From positions 3,038,001 through 3,102,000 of the forward strand of contig NZ_CP021874.1 in the NCBI RefSeq assembly GCF_002197645.1: 64,000 nt of DNA, written 5' to 3'. The stretch comes from Enterococcus wangshanyuanii. Its GTDB lineage: Bacteria > Bacillota > Bacilli > Lactobacillales > Enterococcaceae. The translations under genes and the position numbers were made by a program. This document shows positions 15,666 to 26,457 of this stretch, in pieces; position 1 is the stretch's first letter; each line of letters opens with the position of its first letter. The notes below the pieces were generated by a model. It ran no database searches. It worked only from the letters and a program-made list of their open reading frames with translations, and had not been told where the DNA came from.

Positions 15666-16526
15666 CTATTTTTTTATTTTTACTTCATAATGAGGATCTT
15701 CAAGAAGGAGCGAGATGAGTTTATCGAGTTGGCTGTTCTTCTTTTCATCTGCGAATAGCCATTGTAAATAGAAAGGTCTATTTAAAGGTAAGGGAGAATG
15801 GATGAAATCTTGTGAACTCAGATCTTTCGTGGCATATTTCGGAAGAAAGGCAGTCTCGTTTCCTGAGGATAGTAACTTTTTTATATCCTCAGGATTCGCT
15901 AGTTCCAACGCAATCGAAATGTTCATAGCAGAACGATATTGTTCAAGAAAGGCTTTGCGATAGCTGCATTTGTTATCGGTCAAAATCATTTCGTAAGATG
16001 CTGGATGATCGACCATATTCTTTTTATGGGTGACCAATTCAAAGGTTTCTTCAGCATATAAATGAACGTAATTCATCGTATTTGTTGTCATCTCATCAAA
16101 TATAAAAATCAAGTCCAGTTCATCTTTTGCTAGCAAGTCAAAAAGTGTTTGCTCGTCTTCTACACTCACTCGAAATTTCATTTCAGGATAAAGTTTCCGA
16201 AGTTTTGACAAATAGGTGATCATCAGGCTGGAAGAAAGACTTTCGATCGTTCCGATTCTAAGAACTTCGTTTTCTTGTTCTAGTTGGTTGAGAAGTTTAT
16301 GATGTTCTTTCATCAATGATTGAGCAAATGTGAAGACTAATTCGCCAGCCTTCGTCAGAACAATTTTTTCTTTTCTCTTGAATAATAATTCCCGTCCATA
16401 TTGCTCTTCTAGTTTATGGATATGATAGCTGATATTACTTTGAGAATATCCTAGCTGATTGGCTGTTTTTGAGTAGGAATTCGTTGATACGACATGGTAA
16501 AAAGATTGAAGATAGATGAAATTCAT
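15666..16526 (-). CDS. LysR family transcriptional regulator
   Basis: This 286-residue protein has an N-terminal winged helix-turn-helix (residues 1-60: MNFIYLQSFYHVVSTNSYSK, then TANQLGYSQSNISYHIHKLEE) and an effector-binding domain (about 85-280) with GTIESLSSSLM at its start, the usual LysR pattern. RBS AGGAGG. It is transcribed divergently from the rhodanese gene 16634-17065, with about 107 bases between starts, so that gene is the likely target. The inducer is unknown; a sulfur or redox signal is plausible from the neighbour only. Confidence 0.88.
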   Translation of the reverse strand: MNFIYLQSFYHVVSTNSYSKTANQLGYSQSNISYHIHKLEEQYGRELLFKRKEKIVLTKAGELVFTFAQSLMKEHHKLLNQLEQENEVLRIGTIESLSSSLMITYLSKLRKLYPEMKFRVSVEDEQTLFDLLAKDELDLIFIFDEMTTNTMNYVHLYAEETFELVTHKKNMVDHPASYEMILTDNKCSYRKAFLEQYRSAMNISIALELANPEDIKKLLSSGNETAFLPKYATKDLSSQDFIHSPLPLNRPFYLQWLFADEKKNSQLDKLISLLLEDPHYEVKIKK

Positions 16527-16633
16527 AAGCTCCTCCTATCAATAATTTTGATCAAAAGTATCTATTTTTTAAGTAACTATTTTAGCTTTTTATCGATTAT
16601 ACTAAATCTTAACAGAAAGGGAAGGTGAAGAAA

Positions 16634-17065
16634 ATGAAAAAGTATATTTCTCAAGTATTCAATGATAATGTAAAATCGATCGAAGGGAATCGTTTCTCTG
16701 AAAAATTGATGTATGAAACAGATATTGCCGATTTGGCATTTGATTTTTACCACCAGTTGGTTGATTACACGATTTTAGATGTTCGCAGCCAAAAAGATTT
16801 TCAGGAGTGTCATATACCAAGGGCTATTTCCTGTCCAGGAGGGAATTTGCCTCAGGATACGCTGGAAGTCGGCGCTAAAATCGTTGTCTATTGCTGGGGT
16901 CCTTCCTGTAATGGTGCAACTAAAGCCGCTATGAAGTTAATGGCGAGAGGGTATCAGGTGAAAGAATTATTGGGAGGAATCGAATACTGGGCAAAAGAAA
17001 ACTGTCCGTTAGAGGGAAAAAATACTTCTAGAGCACTTTTTTGGGATTATGCTTCATTGGGCTAG
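16634..17065 (+). CDS. Rhodanese-like domain protein
   Basis: Start at ATG 16634 (AAGGTG seven bases upstream) rather than GTG 16625, giving 143 residues. After an N-terminal extension comes a rhodanese fold: LDVRSQKDFQECHIPRAIS, then the active-site loop YCWGPSCNGATKAA (candidate catalytic Cys in CWGPSC) and LLGGIEYW. Two cysteines in the loop (CxxxxC) are unusual compared with the standard CxxGxR loop and may favour a redox or persulfide role. It is monocistronic, followed by a terminator. Confidence 0.85.
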   Translation: MKKYISQVFNDNVKSIEGNRFSEKLMYETDIADLAFDFYHQLVDYTILDVRSQKDFQECHIPRAISCPGGNLPQDTLEVGAKIVVYCWGPSCNGATKAAMKLMARGYQVKELLGGIEYWAKENCPLEGKNTSRALFWDYASLG

Positions 17066-17106
17066 ACGTTTATTTTTATGCTGATGCACAATCTATCTAT
17101 CATTTA

Positions 17107-17149
17107 TAATAGAAGCTAAAGTGAAGAATGATTCGCTTTAGCTTCTATT
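17107..17149 (+). terminator. Terminator after rhodanese gene
   Basis: AATAGAAGCTAAAG / CTTTAGCTTCTATT, 14 base pairs, loop of about 15. Confidence 0.7.
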
Positions 17150-17248
17150 TGCTTTGAAATCAAAAATATAAAAATTTAGATAATACAATTATTCTTGTCC
17201 ACTTTTTTAGGAGTTCAAACGTTGTATAAATGAAAGGAGAAACTAAAA

Positions 17249-17725
17249 ATGAAGAAGGATGTGACAGTTGAAGAAGCGCTACTTTCATTAGGACAAGAAG
17301 TGATCCAAGTACTAATAAAAAAGGGGAGTACATTAGAAGATGCAGAGGACGCAGTTTCTAAAACCTATGATACGCTATTTTCTACGTTTATTACTCTCAA
17401 ACAGGAAAATTTGCGGCCCTGGTTTTTTAGAGTCTCGTTCAATAATTATATTGATCTATTTAGAAAAAGGAAACGTGAGATGGAGTATACCGCTCAATAT
17501 AGTGAGTTTCGATCGAATCTGATACATGAACCACAAGATTTTTGGTTGATTATTGATTCTTTAAAAAATGAAGAACAAGAACTATTATGGCTTAAATATT
17601 ACTATCAGCTCTCTTATGAGGAGATTGCTGTTATCTTGGATATGAAAGTAGAAACAGTAAAAAAACGCTTATATAGAACTCGAAAAAAATTAAAAGTAGA
17701 TTGGAAGGAAGAAGGATGGATTTAA
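17249..17725 (+). CDS. ECF-type RNA polymerase sigma factor
   Basis: This 158-residue protein has region 2 (about 10-75: EDAEDAVSKTYDTLFSTF ... WFFRVSFNNYIDLFRKRKRE) and region 4 (about 105-155: LKNEEQELLWLKYYYQLSYE, then EIAVILDMKVETVKKRLYRTRKKLK), the two-domain layout of extracytoplasmic-function sigma factors. RBS AAAGGAG. Its end overlaps the start of the anti-sigma gene by ten bases, so the two are produced together. It should direct polymerase to envelope-stress promoters, probably its own. Confidence 0.9.
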   Translation: MKKDVTVEEALLSLGQEVIQVLIKKGSTLEDAEDAVSKTYDTLFSTFITLKQENLRPWFFRVSFNNYIDLFRKRKREMEYTAQYSEFRSNLIHEPQDFWLIIDSLKNEEQELLWLKYYYQLSYEEIAVILDMKVETVKKRLYRTRKKLKVDWKEEGWI

Positions 17726-18642
17726 ATAAAAGTATCAAAAAAGCAAAACGAAAGCAGCTAGTGATGTTTAGTTGTATCTCAATGATCATTTTTTTGATTA
17801 TGTCGATTTTGTTGGTCATTACTGTAGATAAAGTCTCAACAAGGAATTATCATAAATTAGATAAAGCACTGTTTGCCTATCAAACGATCGCTTCTCCGAA
17901 TACACAAATAGATTCACAAGTGATTTCCAACAGCTCAATTTTTGGCGGAGAGGTCGTTACGAATCAATCGAAAAATATAGATGGTTATATTGTCCCTTGG
18001 AGTAGTCTACGTAGTAAGTATAGTTTGTTCAAACAATCGATCGACTACAATGAACTGATGCCTTCTTGGTACCATTCATCAAAAAATTCATATGAGTACA
18101 ATCGTCAAACGAAACAAAAAGTTGCTACGTTTTATAATCCAAAGATCGAACATTATTATGATGGCGTAAAAAATGAATTGGATGACATTCAGGCTATAGA
18201 AGATTCTGTCGCCGAGGTAGCGATTTCTTTTGATCAGCCATATACCTATAATGAAGTGAAGAAAATGTTCCCAGAGAATGTCAATGTTGTATGGTTATAC
18301 CTGTTTTCTGAAGAAAGTGATGAAAGTCAGGGGCCTTCTGGCATGCCTGTGTACGGTTTTCAATTAAATGTAGATGAAAAAAATCGAATAATCGATGCGG
18401 AAGCGGACAAAGAGAATTTCTTTCGCTCGTTTAAAACAGCTGTCTCCTCTGCGAATAGTCAAGAAGTCACAGCGTTCATTGATGAGAATCAAGACAAAAA
18501 GCTGGAGGATATAAAAATTAGAGGCGTAATGGTCACAGGACAAGTACAAAATTTGGCTAATTTAAAAGAGGCGTCCTTTATTAGAGGGAGTTCGATCGGT
18601 GTGACTGTTCCGATGGTTCCATACATTACGCCGGAAAAATAA
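17716..18642 (+). CDS. Membrane anti-sigma factor (Sigma_reg_N/Sigma_reg_C type)
   Basis: The ATG at 17716 follows AAGGAAGAAGG. The 308-residue protein has a basic cytoplasmic N-terminus (MDLNKSIKKAKRKQLVMF), one membrane segment (about 20-42) and a large outer domain (45-308) with a Sigma_reg_C-like segment (EVAISFDQPYTYNEVKKMFP...WLYLFSE). This layout is the partner of ECF sigma factors such as SigV/YlaC types in Firmicutes. It should hold the sigma factor at the membrane until an outside signal is sensed. A terminator follows. Confidence 0.82.
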   Translation: MDLNKSIKKAKRKQLVMFSCISMIIFLIMSILLVITVDKVSTRNYHKLDKALFAYQTIASPNTQIDSQVISNSSIFGGEVVTNQSKNIDGYIVPWSSLRSKYSLFKQSIDYNELMPSWYHSSKNSYEYNRQTKQKVATFYNPKIEHYYDGVKNELDDIQAIEDSVAEVAISFDQPYTYNEVKKMFPENVNVVWLYLFSEESDESQGPSGMPVYGFQLNVDEKNRIIDAEADKENFFRSFKTAVSSANSQEVTAFIDENQDKKLEDIKIRGVMVTGQVQNLANLKEASFIRGSSIGVTVPMVPYITPEK

Positions 18643-18666
18643 ACGGAAATTTTTATATACTTGAAA

Positions 18667-18711
18667 AGACAAAGCTGAAATTCAGAATTTTTCTGATCTT
18701 TAGCCTTGTCT
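18667..18711. terminator. Bidirectional terminator between convergent genes
   Basis: AGACAAAGCTGAAATTCAGAA pairs with TTCTGATCTTTAGCCTTGTCT with a few mismatches; related in sequence to the hairpin at 15367-15410. Confidence 0.65.
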
Positions 18712-18734
18712 TATTTTTACCGAACGATCTGTGC

Positions 18735-19556
18735 TTAGCGATCCGGTCTGGTTTTCTGCAATTTTGTCTGATGTTCTAGCGTCATCGCTGAAATATTTTG
18801 CATATGTTGATAAATGTCTGCTAAAAGTGCTTGTGAGAGTTGAGCTAGTTTCTCGTATTCCTCAAAAGTTAGCTTGTTCTTTTTTTGTTTTTCGATCAGA
18901 TCTTGTTTGGTTTGAAGTAAATAAGCATTGTCACTAAATAAAATACTGATCTCGATCGATTTATAAATACTGTGAAGTTCTTTGAAGATATCTAATGGGA
19001 TAAACTTTAAGTAAATAGCATAAAAATCAGTAATTTCTGTTCTCATATAGTTCCCGATTTCGGTAGAAAGTTCAAGTGCAGAAAGTTGGGCAGTATCTTT
19101 TCCTCTAAATACTGGATTGTATTTTTTTGTAGAAGGCGCCAGATGTTCAGCCAGCAAGGTGGTTTCCCAAAATTCAGCAGAAAGGACATGTGCTCGTTGA
19201 ATGTATAAATTGTAGAAGGCGGCATCAACATCTTCATGAGCTTCTGTAGAAAAATTTTCCAGCAAGCAATATTTGATCGTCCAAATCAACTGCAGTTGGT
19301 CTTCTTTGGCAATCGAAAAATAGTCTGTATCTTCCCTTAATTCCTCGATTCTTGCTTCTCGTTTTCGTAAAAAATTCTCCAGAAAAAAGACAGTAGCATA
19401 GACTTCTACTGGAGTGAAAGCTAGACCAGAAATTAGATTTAGTAAGATTCCGCGAGGGGACTCACCTAAAATAAGGAGTAAACAATTAGTCAATGCAAAT
19501 AAAGCAAACAATAAAAAGATAAAGAATAGTTGTTGGCGGTCTCTCTTCAAAAGCAT
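18735..19556 (-). CDS. Membrane protein of unknown function
   Basis: This 273-residue protein has two N-terminal membrane segments (about 9-30 and 35-62, FIFLLFALFALTNCLLLILG and GILLNLISGLAFTPVEVYAT) followed by a charged helical cytoplasmic domain (65-273) ending in MTLEHQTKLQKTRPDR. No enzyme motif is visible and no family is recognised. An AGGAG lies very close to the ATG; a TTG two codons downstream is an alternative start. It is a single gene, convergent with the sigma operon. Confidence 0.6.
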   Translation of the reverse strand: MLLKRDRQQLFFIFLLFALFALTNCLLLILGESPRGILLNLISGLAFTPVEVYATVFFLENFLRKREARIEELREDTDYFSIAKEDQLQLIWTIKYCLLENFSTEAHEDVDAAFYNLYIQRAHVLSAEFWETTLLAEHLAPSTKKYNPVFRGKDTAQLSALELSTEIGNYMRTEITDFYAIYLKFIPLDIFKELHSIYKSIEISILFSDNAYLLQTKQDLIEKQKKNKLTFEEYEKLAQLSQALLADIYQHMQNISAMTLEHQTKLQKTRPDR

Positions 19557-19807
19557 TCATCTCCTGTCGATTTATGCACGAAAAACAGTACACTGCTAGG
19601 AATTTTATAGTCTATATCTTAAGTGTACCATGGCTAAGATTGGAGGTCAGCTTAGAGCATTTACGAAAAACGTATTTCTATTTTTTTAATGAAACCCACT
19701 GCTGCTCTTTTGTGTTAAAAAGGAAAAAAATCCTTAAACACGTGTGATACAATGAGCTTGAGCAACTAACTTTTGCATCTAAAATAAATAATAAAGGATG
19801 TTATGTG

Positions 19808-20737
19808 ATGTATGTAGGATTTGATATAGGTGGAACGACGGTCAAATATGGTGTGCTGGATGAAAATGGGACGATTTTAGAAAAAGGAAGTATCAAGACG
19901 GAATATGAACCTGATTCTTTTTATGCCAGTCTTTTAGCGATTGTCAAAGATGCACAGACACGGTTTCAAATTAAAGGAATCGGTATGAGTGCGCCGGGAA
20001 TCGTACAGCAAGATGGACTTATGTTGACTGCTGGGGCAATCAGACCGTTGTATGGAGAAAATTTTAAAGAAAAATTGACAGCGCTGACAGGTCTGCCGGT
20101 AACGGTCGAAAATGATGCAAACGCAGTAGCGATCGCAGAAAAATGGATCGGAAATGCTATTGGCATGGAGAATTATTTGTGTTTGGTGTTGGGAACGGGT
20201 GTTGGTGGAGGAATTGTGATCAATGGAAAGGTTTATCGTGGAGCACATGGCATGGCTGGTGAATTTGGCTGGATGATGATCGATAAGTTACCGGAAAAAG
20301 GTGATATTGAAGCGGTTTCGATCAATAAACGAAGCGCAATCGTCGGTGGATTGATCCCGCTTTATAATGAAGCACAGAAACAAAGACAAAAAAATGTTAG
20401 TCCGATCAATGATGCGAGAGAAATTTTTGCTTTAGCTGAAGAAGGAGATGCTCTTGCTATAGAGATCACTAAGCAATTTTATGTCGACTTGTCTGTTGGA
20501 TTAGTCAATCTAATTAGCTGCTTTGATCCGGAGGCTATTTTAATTGGCGGTGGTGTCAGCGCGAACAAAACGTTCCATAGAGAACTTCAGAAAACACTAG
20601 TAGAAGTCGAAACAAGACATGCGTCGATCAATTATTTGAGAGGAAAAACGATCGCACCCGTGATTCCGGCAAAATTAGAAAATGATGCTGGGCTGATTGG
20701 TGCAGTCTATCAGATCCATCAAGCGGTCACTAAATAA
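19808..20737 (+). CDS. ROK family sugar kinase (beta-glucoside kinase-like)
   Basis: The 309-residue protein has the ROK ATP/phosphate loop FDIGGTTVKYGVLDENG, the catalytic segment ENDANAVAIAEKW, the glycine-rich LGTGVGGGIVINGKVYRGA, and EAILIGGGVS near the C-terminus. It lacks the CxCGxxGC zinc motif of typical ROK glucokinases, as do BglK-type beta-glucoside kinases. It would phosphorylate a glucoside or glucose at O6 with ATP. ATG 19808 is preferred to GTG 19805; RBS AAAGGATG. It is the first gene of a beta-glucoside cluster. Confidence 0.85.
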   Translation: MYVGFDIGGTTVKYGVLDENGTILEKGSIKTEYEPDSFYASLLAIVKDAQTRFQIKGIGMSAPGIVQQDGLMLTAGAIRPLYGENFKEKLTALTGLPVTVENDANAVAIAEKWIGNAIGMENYLCLVLGTGVGGGIVINGKVYRGAHGMAGEFGWMMIDKLPEKGDIEAVSINKRSAIVGGLIPLYNEAQKQRQKNVSPINDAREIFALAEEGDALAIEITKQFYVDLSVGLVNLISCFDPEAILIGGGVSANKTFHRELQKTLVEVETRHASINYLRGKTIAPVIPAKLENDAGLIGAVYQIHQAVTK

Positions 20738-20781
20738 TTTATGGTATAATCTTTTTATCGAACTAAAGGAGATTGACCGAA

Positions 20782-21540
20782 ATGGCGATATTTGATTACC
20801 TAAAATTAAATGACCTGTCCTCTGTAGAACAAGAAATTTACCGATTTATTGTGAATAATCTAGAGAAAATCCCCTATATGCGTGTTCGTGACATTGCAGA
20901 TGGTGCACATGTTTCCTCAACATCTGTCTTTCGCTTTGTTCAGAAAATCGGTTTTCATTCTTTTCCTGAATTTCGTTTTTATATCGGCACTCATTTAGAG
21001 AATGTTCGTCAAGATGAAACTAAAAAGCACATTGGGATCGAAGAACGAGTGGACTCTTTGAATATGGGCATCTTTCATCCTGATGTGGAATATCAAATAA
21101 AGAATATGGCACTTGCCTTGCGTGATAGTGACTGCATTTTATTCATGGGAATGGGTGCATCAGGGGCCATTGCCCAGTATAGCGCAAGAAAACTCGCTAG
21201 TTTAGGCTATTTATCGATTGCTCTGGATGATTTGACCTATCCTATTCGAAGTTTTTTACGCAGAGATCAAAAAAATGTGATTATTTTTCTAAGTGTTTCT
21301 GGTGAAACGAAAGAATTGATCGAAGTGATTGCAGGATTAGAAGATAAGAATATCGTAAAAAAATATTGTATTACCTTAAATAAAAAAAGTACGCTGGCTC
21401 AACAATGTGACTACTCTATCGAGTATGAAATCAAAGAAGAGCGTAAGGATATCTACCTAGATCTGACGAGTCAGTTACCTTCGATCGCTATTTTGGAAAC
21501 GCTTATCAGTTATTTGAAGGATTTTCGTAAGGATCAGTGA
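20782..21540 (+). CDS. MurR/RpiR family transcriptional regulator
   Basis: Start ATG 20782 after AAAGGAG; the TTG at 20773 is too near that site. The 252-residue protein has an N-terminal helix-turn-helix (about 1-75, VRDIADGAHVSSTSVFRFVQ) and a SIS sugar-phosphate-binding domain (about 105-230, with FMGMGASGAIAQYSARKLA and IFLSVSGETKELIE). It should sense a phosphosugar and control the neighbouring kinase, EIIC and glucosidase genes. It sits 44 bases after the ROK gene and ends at a strong terminator. Confidence 0.9.
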   Translation: MAIFDYLKLNDLSSVEQEIYRFIVNNLEKIPYMRVRDIADGAHVSSTSVFRFVQKIGFHSFPEFRFYIGTHLENVRQDETKKHIGIEERVDSLNMGIFHPDVEYQIKNMALALRDSDCILFMGMGASGAIAQYSARKLASLGYLSIALDDLTYPIRSFLRRDQKNVIIFLSVSGETKELIEVIAGLEDKNIVKKYCITLNKKSTLAQQCDYSIEYEIKEERKDIYLDLTSQLPSIAILETLISYLKDFRKDQ

Positions 21541-21554
21541 TCAACAAAAACGAA

Positions 21555-21616
21555 AAGAATAAAGCACTGAAAAACAGGTTGTAGCAACGTGTTTTTCAGT
21601 GCTTTATTCTTTTTTG
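21555..21616 (+). terminator. Strong terminator after the RpiR gene
   Basis: A stem of about 21 base pairs (AAGAATAAAGCACTGAAAAA / TTTTTCAGTGCTTTATTCTT) followed by Ts. The EIIC gene downstream thus needs its own promoter. Confidence 0.85.
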
Positions 21617-21806
21617 CAGATGATGTAAGATTCAGCGCTGAAATAAAAAAGAGCTTTCAGCGAGTTTTTCTGCTCACTGGAACAGGTTGTTTCATGCATG
21701 GAATTTATTTTGTTTTCTCGGAATTTTTTTCTAAAGGGAGGCGCTTACTTATTTAGTGATTGAGGATATGTAATAATAGATTCATAAAATGAAAGGGGTT
21801 TTATCT

Positions 21807-23117
21807 ATGCAAAAATTCAATGAGATCATCGATCGCTCACTAGTGCCGGTTGCGACGAAGCTAAATAATCAACGGCATATTGCAGCGGTCAGAGATGCTT
21901 TTATGCTGATTTTTCCATTGACGATTTCGGCGTCACTCGTTATTTTAGTCAACAATATTTTATTTTCAAACGACAGTTTTGTTGTGCAATTATTACGATT
22001 ATCGAGTATTTTTCCAAATTTAGAAAGTGCTCAGCAAGTACTATCTTCTGTAGCCAATGGAACGATCAACATCATGAGTATCTTTATTACGTATTTAGTC
22101 GCTCAAATTTTAGCGAAGCATTTCGAAGCAGATTCGACTTTGGTTGGTCTAACAAGTATTGCTTGTTTTATGATCTTGTACCCAAAACCTTTTAACGCTG
22201 ACGACTTGAATGTGATCAGCACACAATATTTAGGGGCGCAAGGATTATTTGTGGCAATGATCGTTGGCTGTTTGGTCGGAGAATTTTTACCAAAACTTTT
22301 TAAAGTTAAACGCATGCAAATCAAGATGCCGGAAATGGTTCCACCGGCTGTATCTCGTTCTTTCTCAAGTATGATCCCGATTGTGATCGTTGTAGGAGTA
22401 GCTGCAATTATCAACTTTTTAGTTCTGATGATTGCACCAGAAGGAATCAATGAATTGATTTATAAAGGAATCCAGAGTCCGCTGCGTGATCTTGGCGGAA
22501 ATGTAGTAGGTGTTTTATTGCTGGCTTTTATCCAAACCTTGCTATTTTCAATCGGGATTCACGGGCCAAATACCTTGAATGCGGTTCGTTCTGCTATTTT
22601 TACGGAACAGGATCTAGCGAACCTTGACTTTGTCAATCAAGGAGGATCACTTTGGGATGTACCGTATAAAGAAACTTGGGGCATTTTAAATGATATGTTC
22701 GCAAATATGGGCGGAACAGGTATGACAATGGGACTGATCATTGCGATTTTTATTGCTTCAAAACGTCCGGAACAAAGAGAAATTGCCAAAATGTCGTTAG
22801 TTCCTGGTATTTTCCAAATCAATGAGCCAATCATTTTTGGTCTGCCGATCGTTTTAAATCCATTATTGATCATTCCGTTTATCTTAGTTCCGATGGTCAA
22901 CATTTTGATCGGTTACTTTGTGACAGTCGTATGGCAGATCATGCCTTCGCCAGCAATAGGCGTACCGTGGACGACGCCTGGGATCATCAATCTGTTCTTA
23001 GGAACCGGTGGAAATATCGTTGCAGTAGTAGTAGGGATCGTTTGTTTGGCCGTATCGACAGTCATTTACCTTCCTTTCGTCATTGCATCGAACCGAGCAC
23101 AAAAAATCGAGTTATAA
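21807..23117 (+). CDS. PTS cellobiose/beta-glucoside EIIC permease
   Basis: Start ATG 21807 (AAAGGGG eight bases upstream) rather than 21789. The 436-residue protein has about ten membrane segments and the EIIC lactose/cellobiose-family hallmarks: LIFPLTISASLVILVNNILF, GIHGPNTLNAVRSAIF, PGIFQINEPIIFGLPIVLNP. The NEPIIFG motif is the sugar-binding signature. It translocates the sugar while phosphate comes from EIIB. No EIIA or EIIB gene is in the cluster, so these must be supplied in trans. It is followed by GH1 after 28 bases. Confidence 0.92.
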   Translation: MQKFNEIIDRSLVPVATKLNNQRHIAAVRDAFMLIFPLTISASLVILVNNILFSNDSFVVQLLRLSSIFPNLESAQQVLSSVANGTINIMSIFITYLVAQILAKHFEADSTLVGLTSIACFMILYPKPFNADDLNVISTQYLGAQGLFVAMIVGCLVGEFLPKLFKVKRMQIKMPEMVPPAVSRSFSSMIPIVIVVGVAAIINFLVLMIAPEGINELIYKGIQSPLRDLGGNVVGVLLLAFIQTLLFSIGIHGPNTLNAVRSAIFTEQDLANLDFVNQGGSLWDVPYKETWGILNDMFANMGGTGMTMGLIIAIFIASKRPEQREIAKMSLVPGIFQINEPIIFGLPIVLNPLLIIPFILVPMVNILIGYFVTVVWQIMPSPAIGVPWTTPGIINLFLGTGGNIVAVVVGIVCLAVSTVIYLPFVIASNRAQKIEL

Positions 23118-23133
23118 GAGATATTTTCATTAA

Positions 23134-24585
<1,452 letters not shown>

Positions 24586-24661
24586 GTAGAATAAAAAGAA
24601 ATGTGTAACTATTCTGTTAAGCATAAATGACCATTGTTTTCTATAAAGAGGTAAAATATTA

Positions 24662-24714
24662 AAAGGCTGCTATAGTATTCCGTTAAGGAGCATTATAGTA
24701 TCCTTTTTTTTGTT
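24662..24714 (+). terminator. Terminator after the glucosidase gene
   Basis: Imperfect 17-bp hairpin GGCTGCTATAGTATTCC / GGAGCATTATAGTATCC with G-U pairs and an eight-T run. The following 140 bases to the next hairpin hold nothing recognisable. Confidence 0.7.
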
Positions 24715-24859
24715 GAAAGATGATCGGTCAGTCAAATGAAAGTTATTCATAGCTGTTACAAGCATTTTGATCAAAGTTTTAATGTTTTGGTTGTCTTTTT
24801 GCCAATTTTTTTTGGGTGTATCATTTCAAATGATGAATCATCAATAGACGCTTAAAAAA

Positions 24860-24903
24860 AATAGACCTGATTTTGAACGTACACTTCAAAATCAGGTCTA
24901 TTT
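24860..24903. terminator. Terminator of the Mga-like gene (minus strand)
   Basis: AATAGACCTGATTTTGA / TCAAAATCAGGTCTATT, 17 base pairs, flanked by A and T runs on both sides. Confidence 0.8.
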
Positions 24904-24921
24904 TCTTGTATCGTCATCGAT

Positions 24922-26457
24922 TTAAAGATGCTCTGTTTGTTTCATTTTTTTCCATGTCAATTCAGACAATTTTTTAGCAATCGTTCTATAATCAGCGACA
25001 GAAACCGTCGGTTGAACATAAATCGTTGGTTGGGTAGCGCCAATTGTAGAAAGGGTTTGACTAGATAAAATCATGTCACTTATGATCAAATCCACTTGAG
25101 ACGTAAGTTCATAGGTAGAGTCAAAATTATACAATGCTTTAAAACTGCTAGTAACCATATTCTCTAATTTATTCGTACTGTATTTTGAAAGAAACAGTAC
25201 GCGAATATTCGGCTTATGTTTTTCCCAATCTAAAGTATGCAATAAAATATTGTGATACTCAAAAAGTAAATAGTTTTTGTAATCTAAAAACTTAGACATG
25301 ATAGGGTGTGTAAACTCCTGTTCGAGTGCTTCTGTAAATAAAGCGGTACGCTGTCTATTATAAGTCAGCAGATCATCGTTAGGATTTGTCCAAATAGGTA
25401 AATTAATAAAAGCTTTGTTGTTAAAGAGTTGAACACGATAGTGCGTTAAACAAAGTTTATTGAAAATCGAGTTGTATTCATCATTAGTGAGTGGAGAAAT
25501 CGCATAATCTTCTAATTGATTCATCAAATGAAGAACACTGCTTAAAAAATCTTGTTCCTGTAATTCTTTATTTAAATAAAAGAAATGGGATACTCTAGGG
25601 ACGCCAGGGTAACTACCAAATGCTAAAACACAGCTTAATAATGTTTTAATCTCAATAAGACGCTGCTCTTCATTTGCAAGAGGAAGCATTTTTTTGAAAA
25701 TGGCACTTAGCTTATCAATGGCAGGCTGATAAGAAGAATGTTTAGAGTCAAATAATGGGACATTCATAATAGATGGATCGATTATATGGCCATTTTTTGC
25801 ACGAACGAGCGAATTTGCAGTAAAAAAACTAAGTAAGATTTTTTTAGCAGCAACGGTAGGGTTATAAATTTCTGTAGGAAATAAAGTACAAATTTGATTG
25901 ATCTCATGCTGATGAATATATGGGAAAGGCCAAGATTGTCCGCCATATGAATCTAAATAGAGAACGGTGTAGAAAAATCGAATATGCAATTCATCGCCCT
26001 GGATTTTAATTCTCTTTTTAGTATCAATGCTCAATCCGTATTTTGACAATTCCTTCTTTAAGTATTGAAGTTCTCTTCTTAATGAAGAATATGTGAGATA
26101 AAACTGATCCGCCACTTCAGATATATCACCTAAAGTATCCGTAAACATCCCCTCAAGCAATTTGAATCGAATCGATTCCTTCAAATAAAATAGAAAAACG
26201 AATTGTAATGAGAAATCTCCAGCAATGTTCAATTGATAGGTTTTAGTATCTTCATTGTAGAGTAGCTGGATTTTGTCCTCACATTTAAACAGTCGAAAAT
26301 CCTCCTCAATCAGTTTTACGGAACGCTTAAGTGTTCCTAAAGAGATATCCAATTCTTCTAAAATCCTGTTCTGTGAAGCGGAATAATCAGGAGAGCTATT
26401 GATTAACTCAAGGATACGGTATTTTTTTTGCAAAGTGTTATCTAGAAAATGGTTCAT
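24922..26457 (-). CDS. Mga-like helix-turn-helix regulator
   Basis: This 511-residue protein has two N-terminal helix-turn-helix segments (about 15-65 and 110-160: QNRILEELDISLGTLKRSVKLIEE; SEVADQFYLTYSSLRRELQ, then YLKKELSKYG), the Mga arrangement. A long middle domain follows, and a C-terminal portion (about 400-500) resembling a PTS EIIB fold (IRVLFLSKYSTNK...DLIISDMIL). Mga-type proteins activate surface-protein genes. It is divergent from the WxL locus with 437 bases between starts, so that locus is its likely target. RBS AAAGGA upstream. Confidence 0.82.
   Translation of the reverse strand: MNHFLDNTLQKKYRILELINSSPDYSASQNRILEELDISLGTLKRSVKLIEEDFRLFKCEDKIQLLYNEDTKTYQLNIAGDFSLQFVFLFYLKESIRFKLLEGMFTDTLGDISEVADQFYLTYSSLRRELQYLKKELSKYGLSIDTKKRIKIQGDELHIRFFYTVLYLDSYGGQSWPFPYIHQHEINQICTLFPTEIYNPTVAAKKILLSFFTANSLVRAKNGHIIDPSIMNVPLFDSKHSSYQPAIDKLSAIFKKMLPLANEEQRLIEIKTLLSCVLAFGSYPGVPRVSHFFYLNKELQEQDFLSSVLHLMNQLEDYAISPLTNDEYNSIFNKLCLTHYRVQLFNNKAFINLPIWTNPNDDLLTYNRQRTALFTEALEQEFTHPIMSKFLDYKNYLLFEYHNILLHTLDWEKHKPNIRVLFLSKYSTNKLENMVTSSFKALYNFDSTYELTSQVDLIISDMILSSQTLSTIGATQPTIYVQPTVSVADYRTIAKKLSELTWKKMKQTEHL

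Noticed and set aside
21730..21770. Possible catabolite-responsive element before the EIIC gene (GGCGCTTACT)
   Set aside because: Only about half of the consensus is present, without the second arm; too weak to claim.
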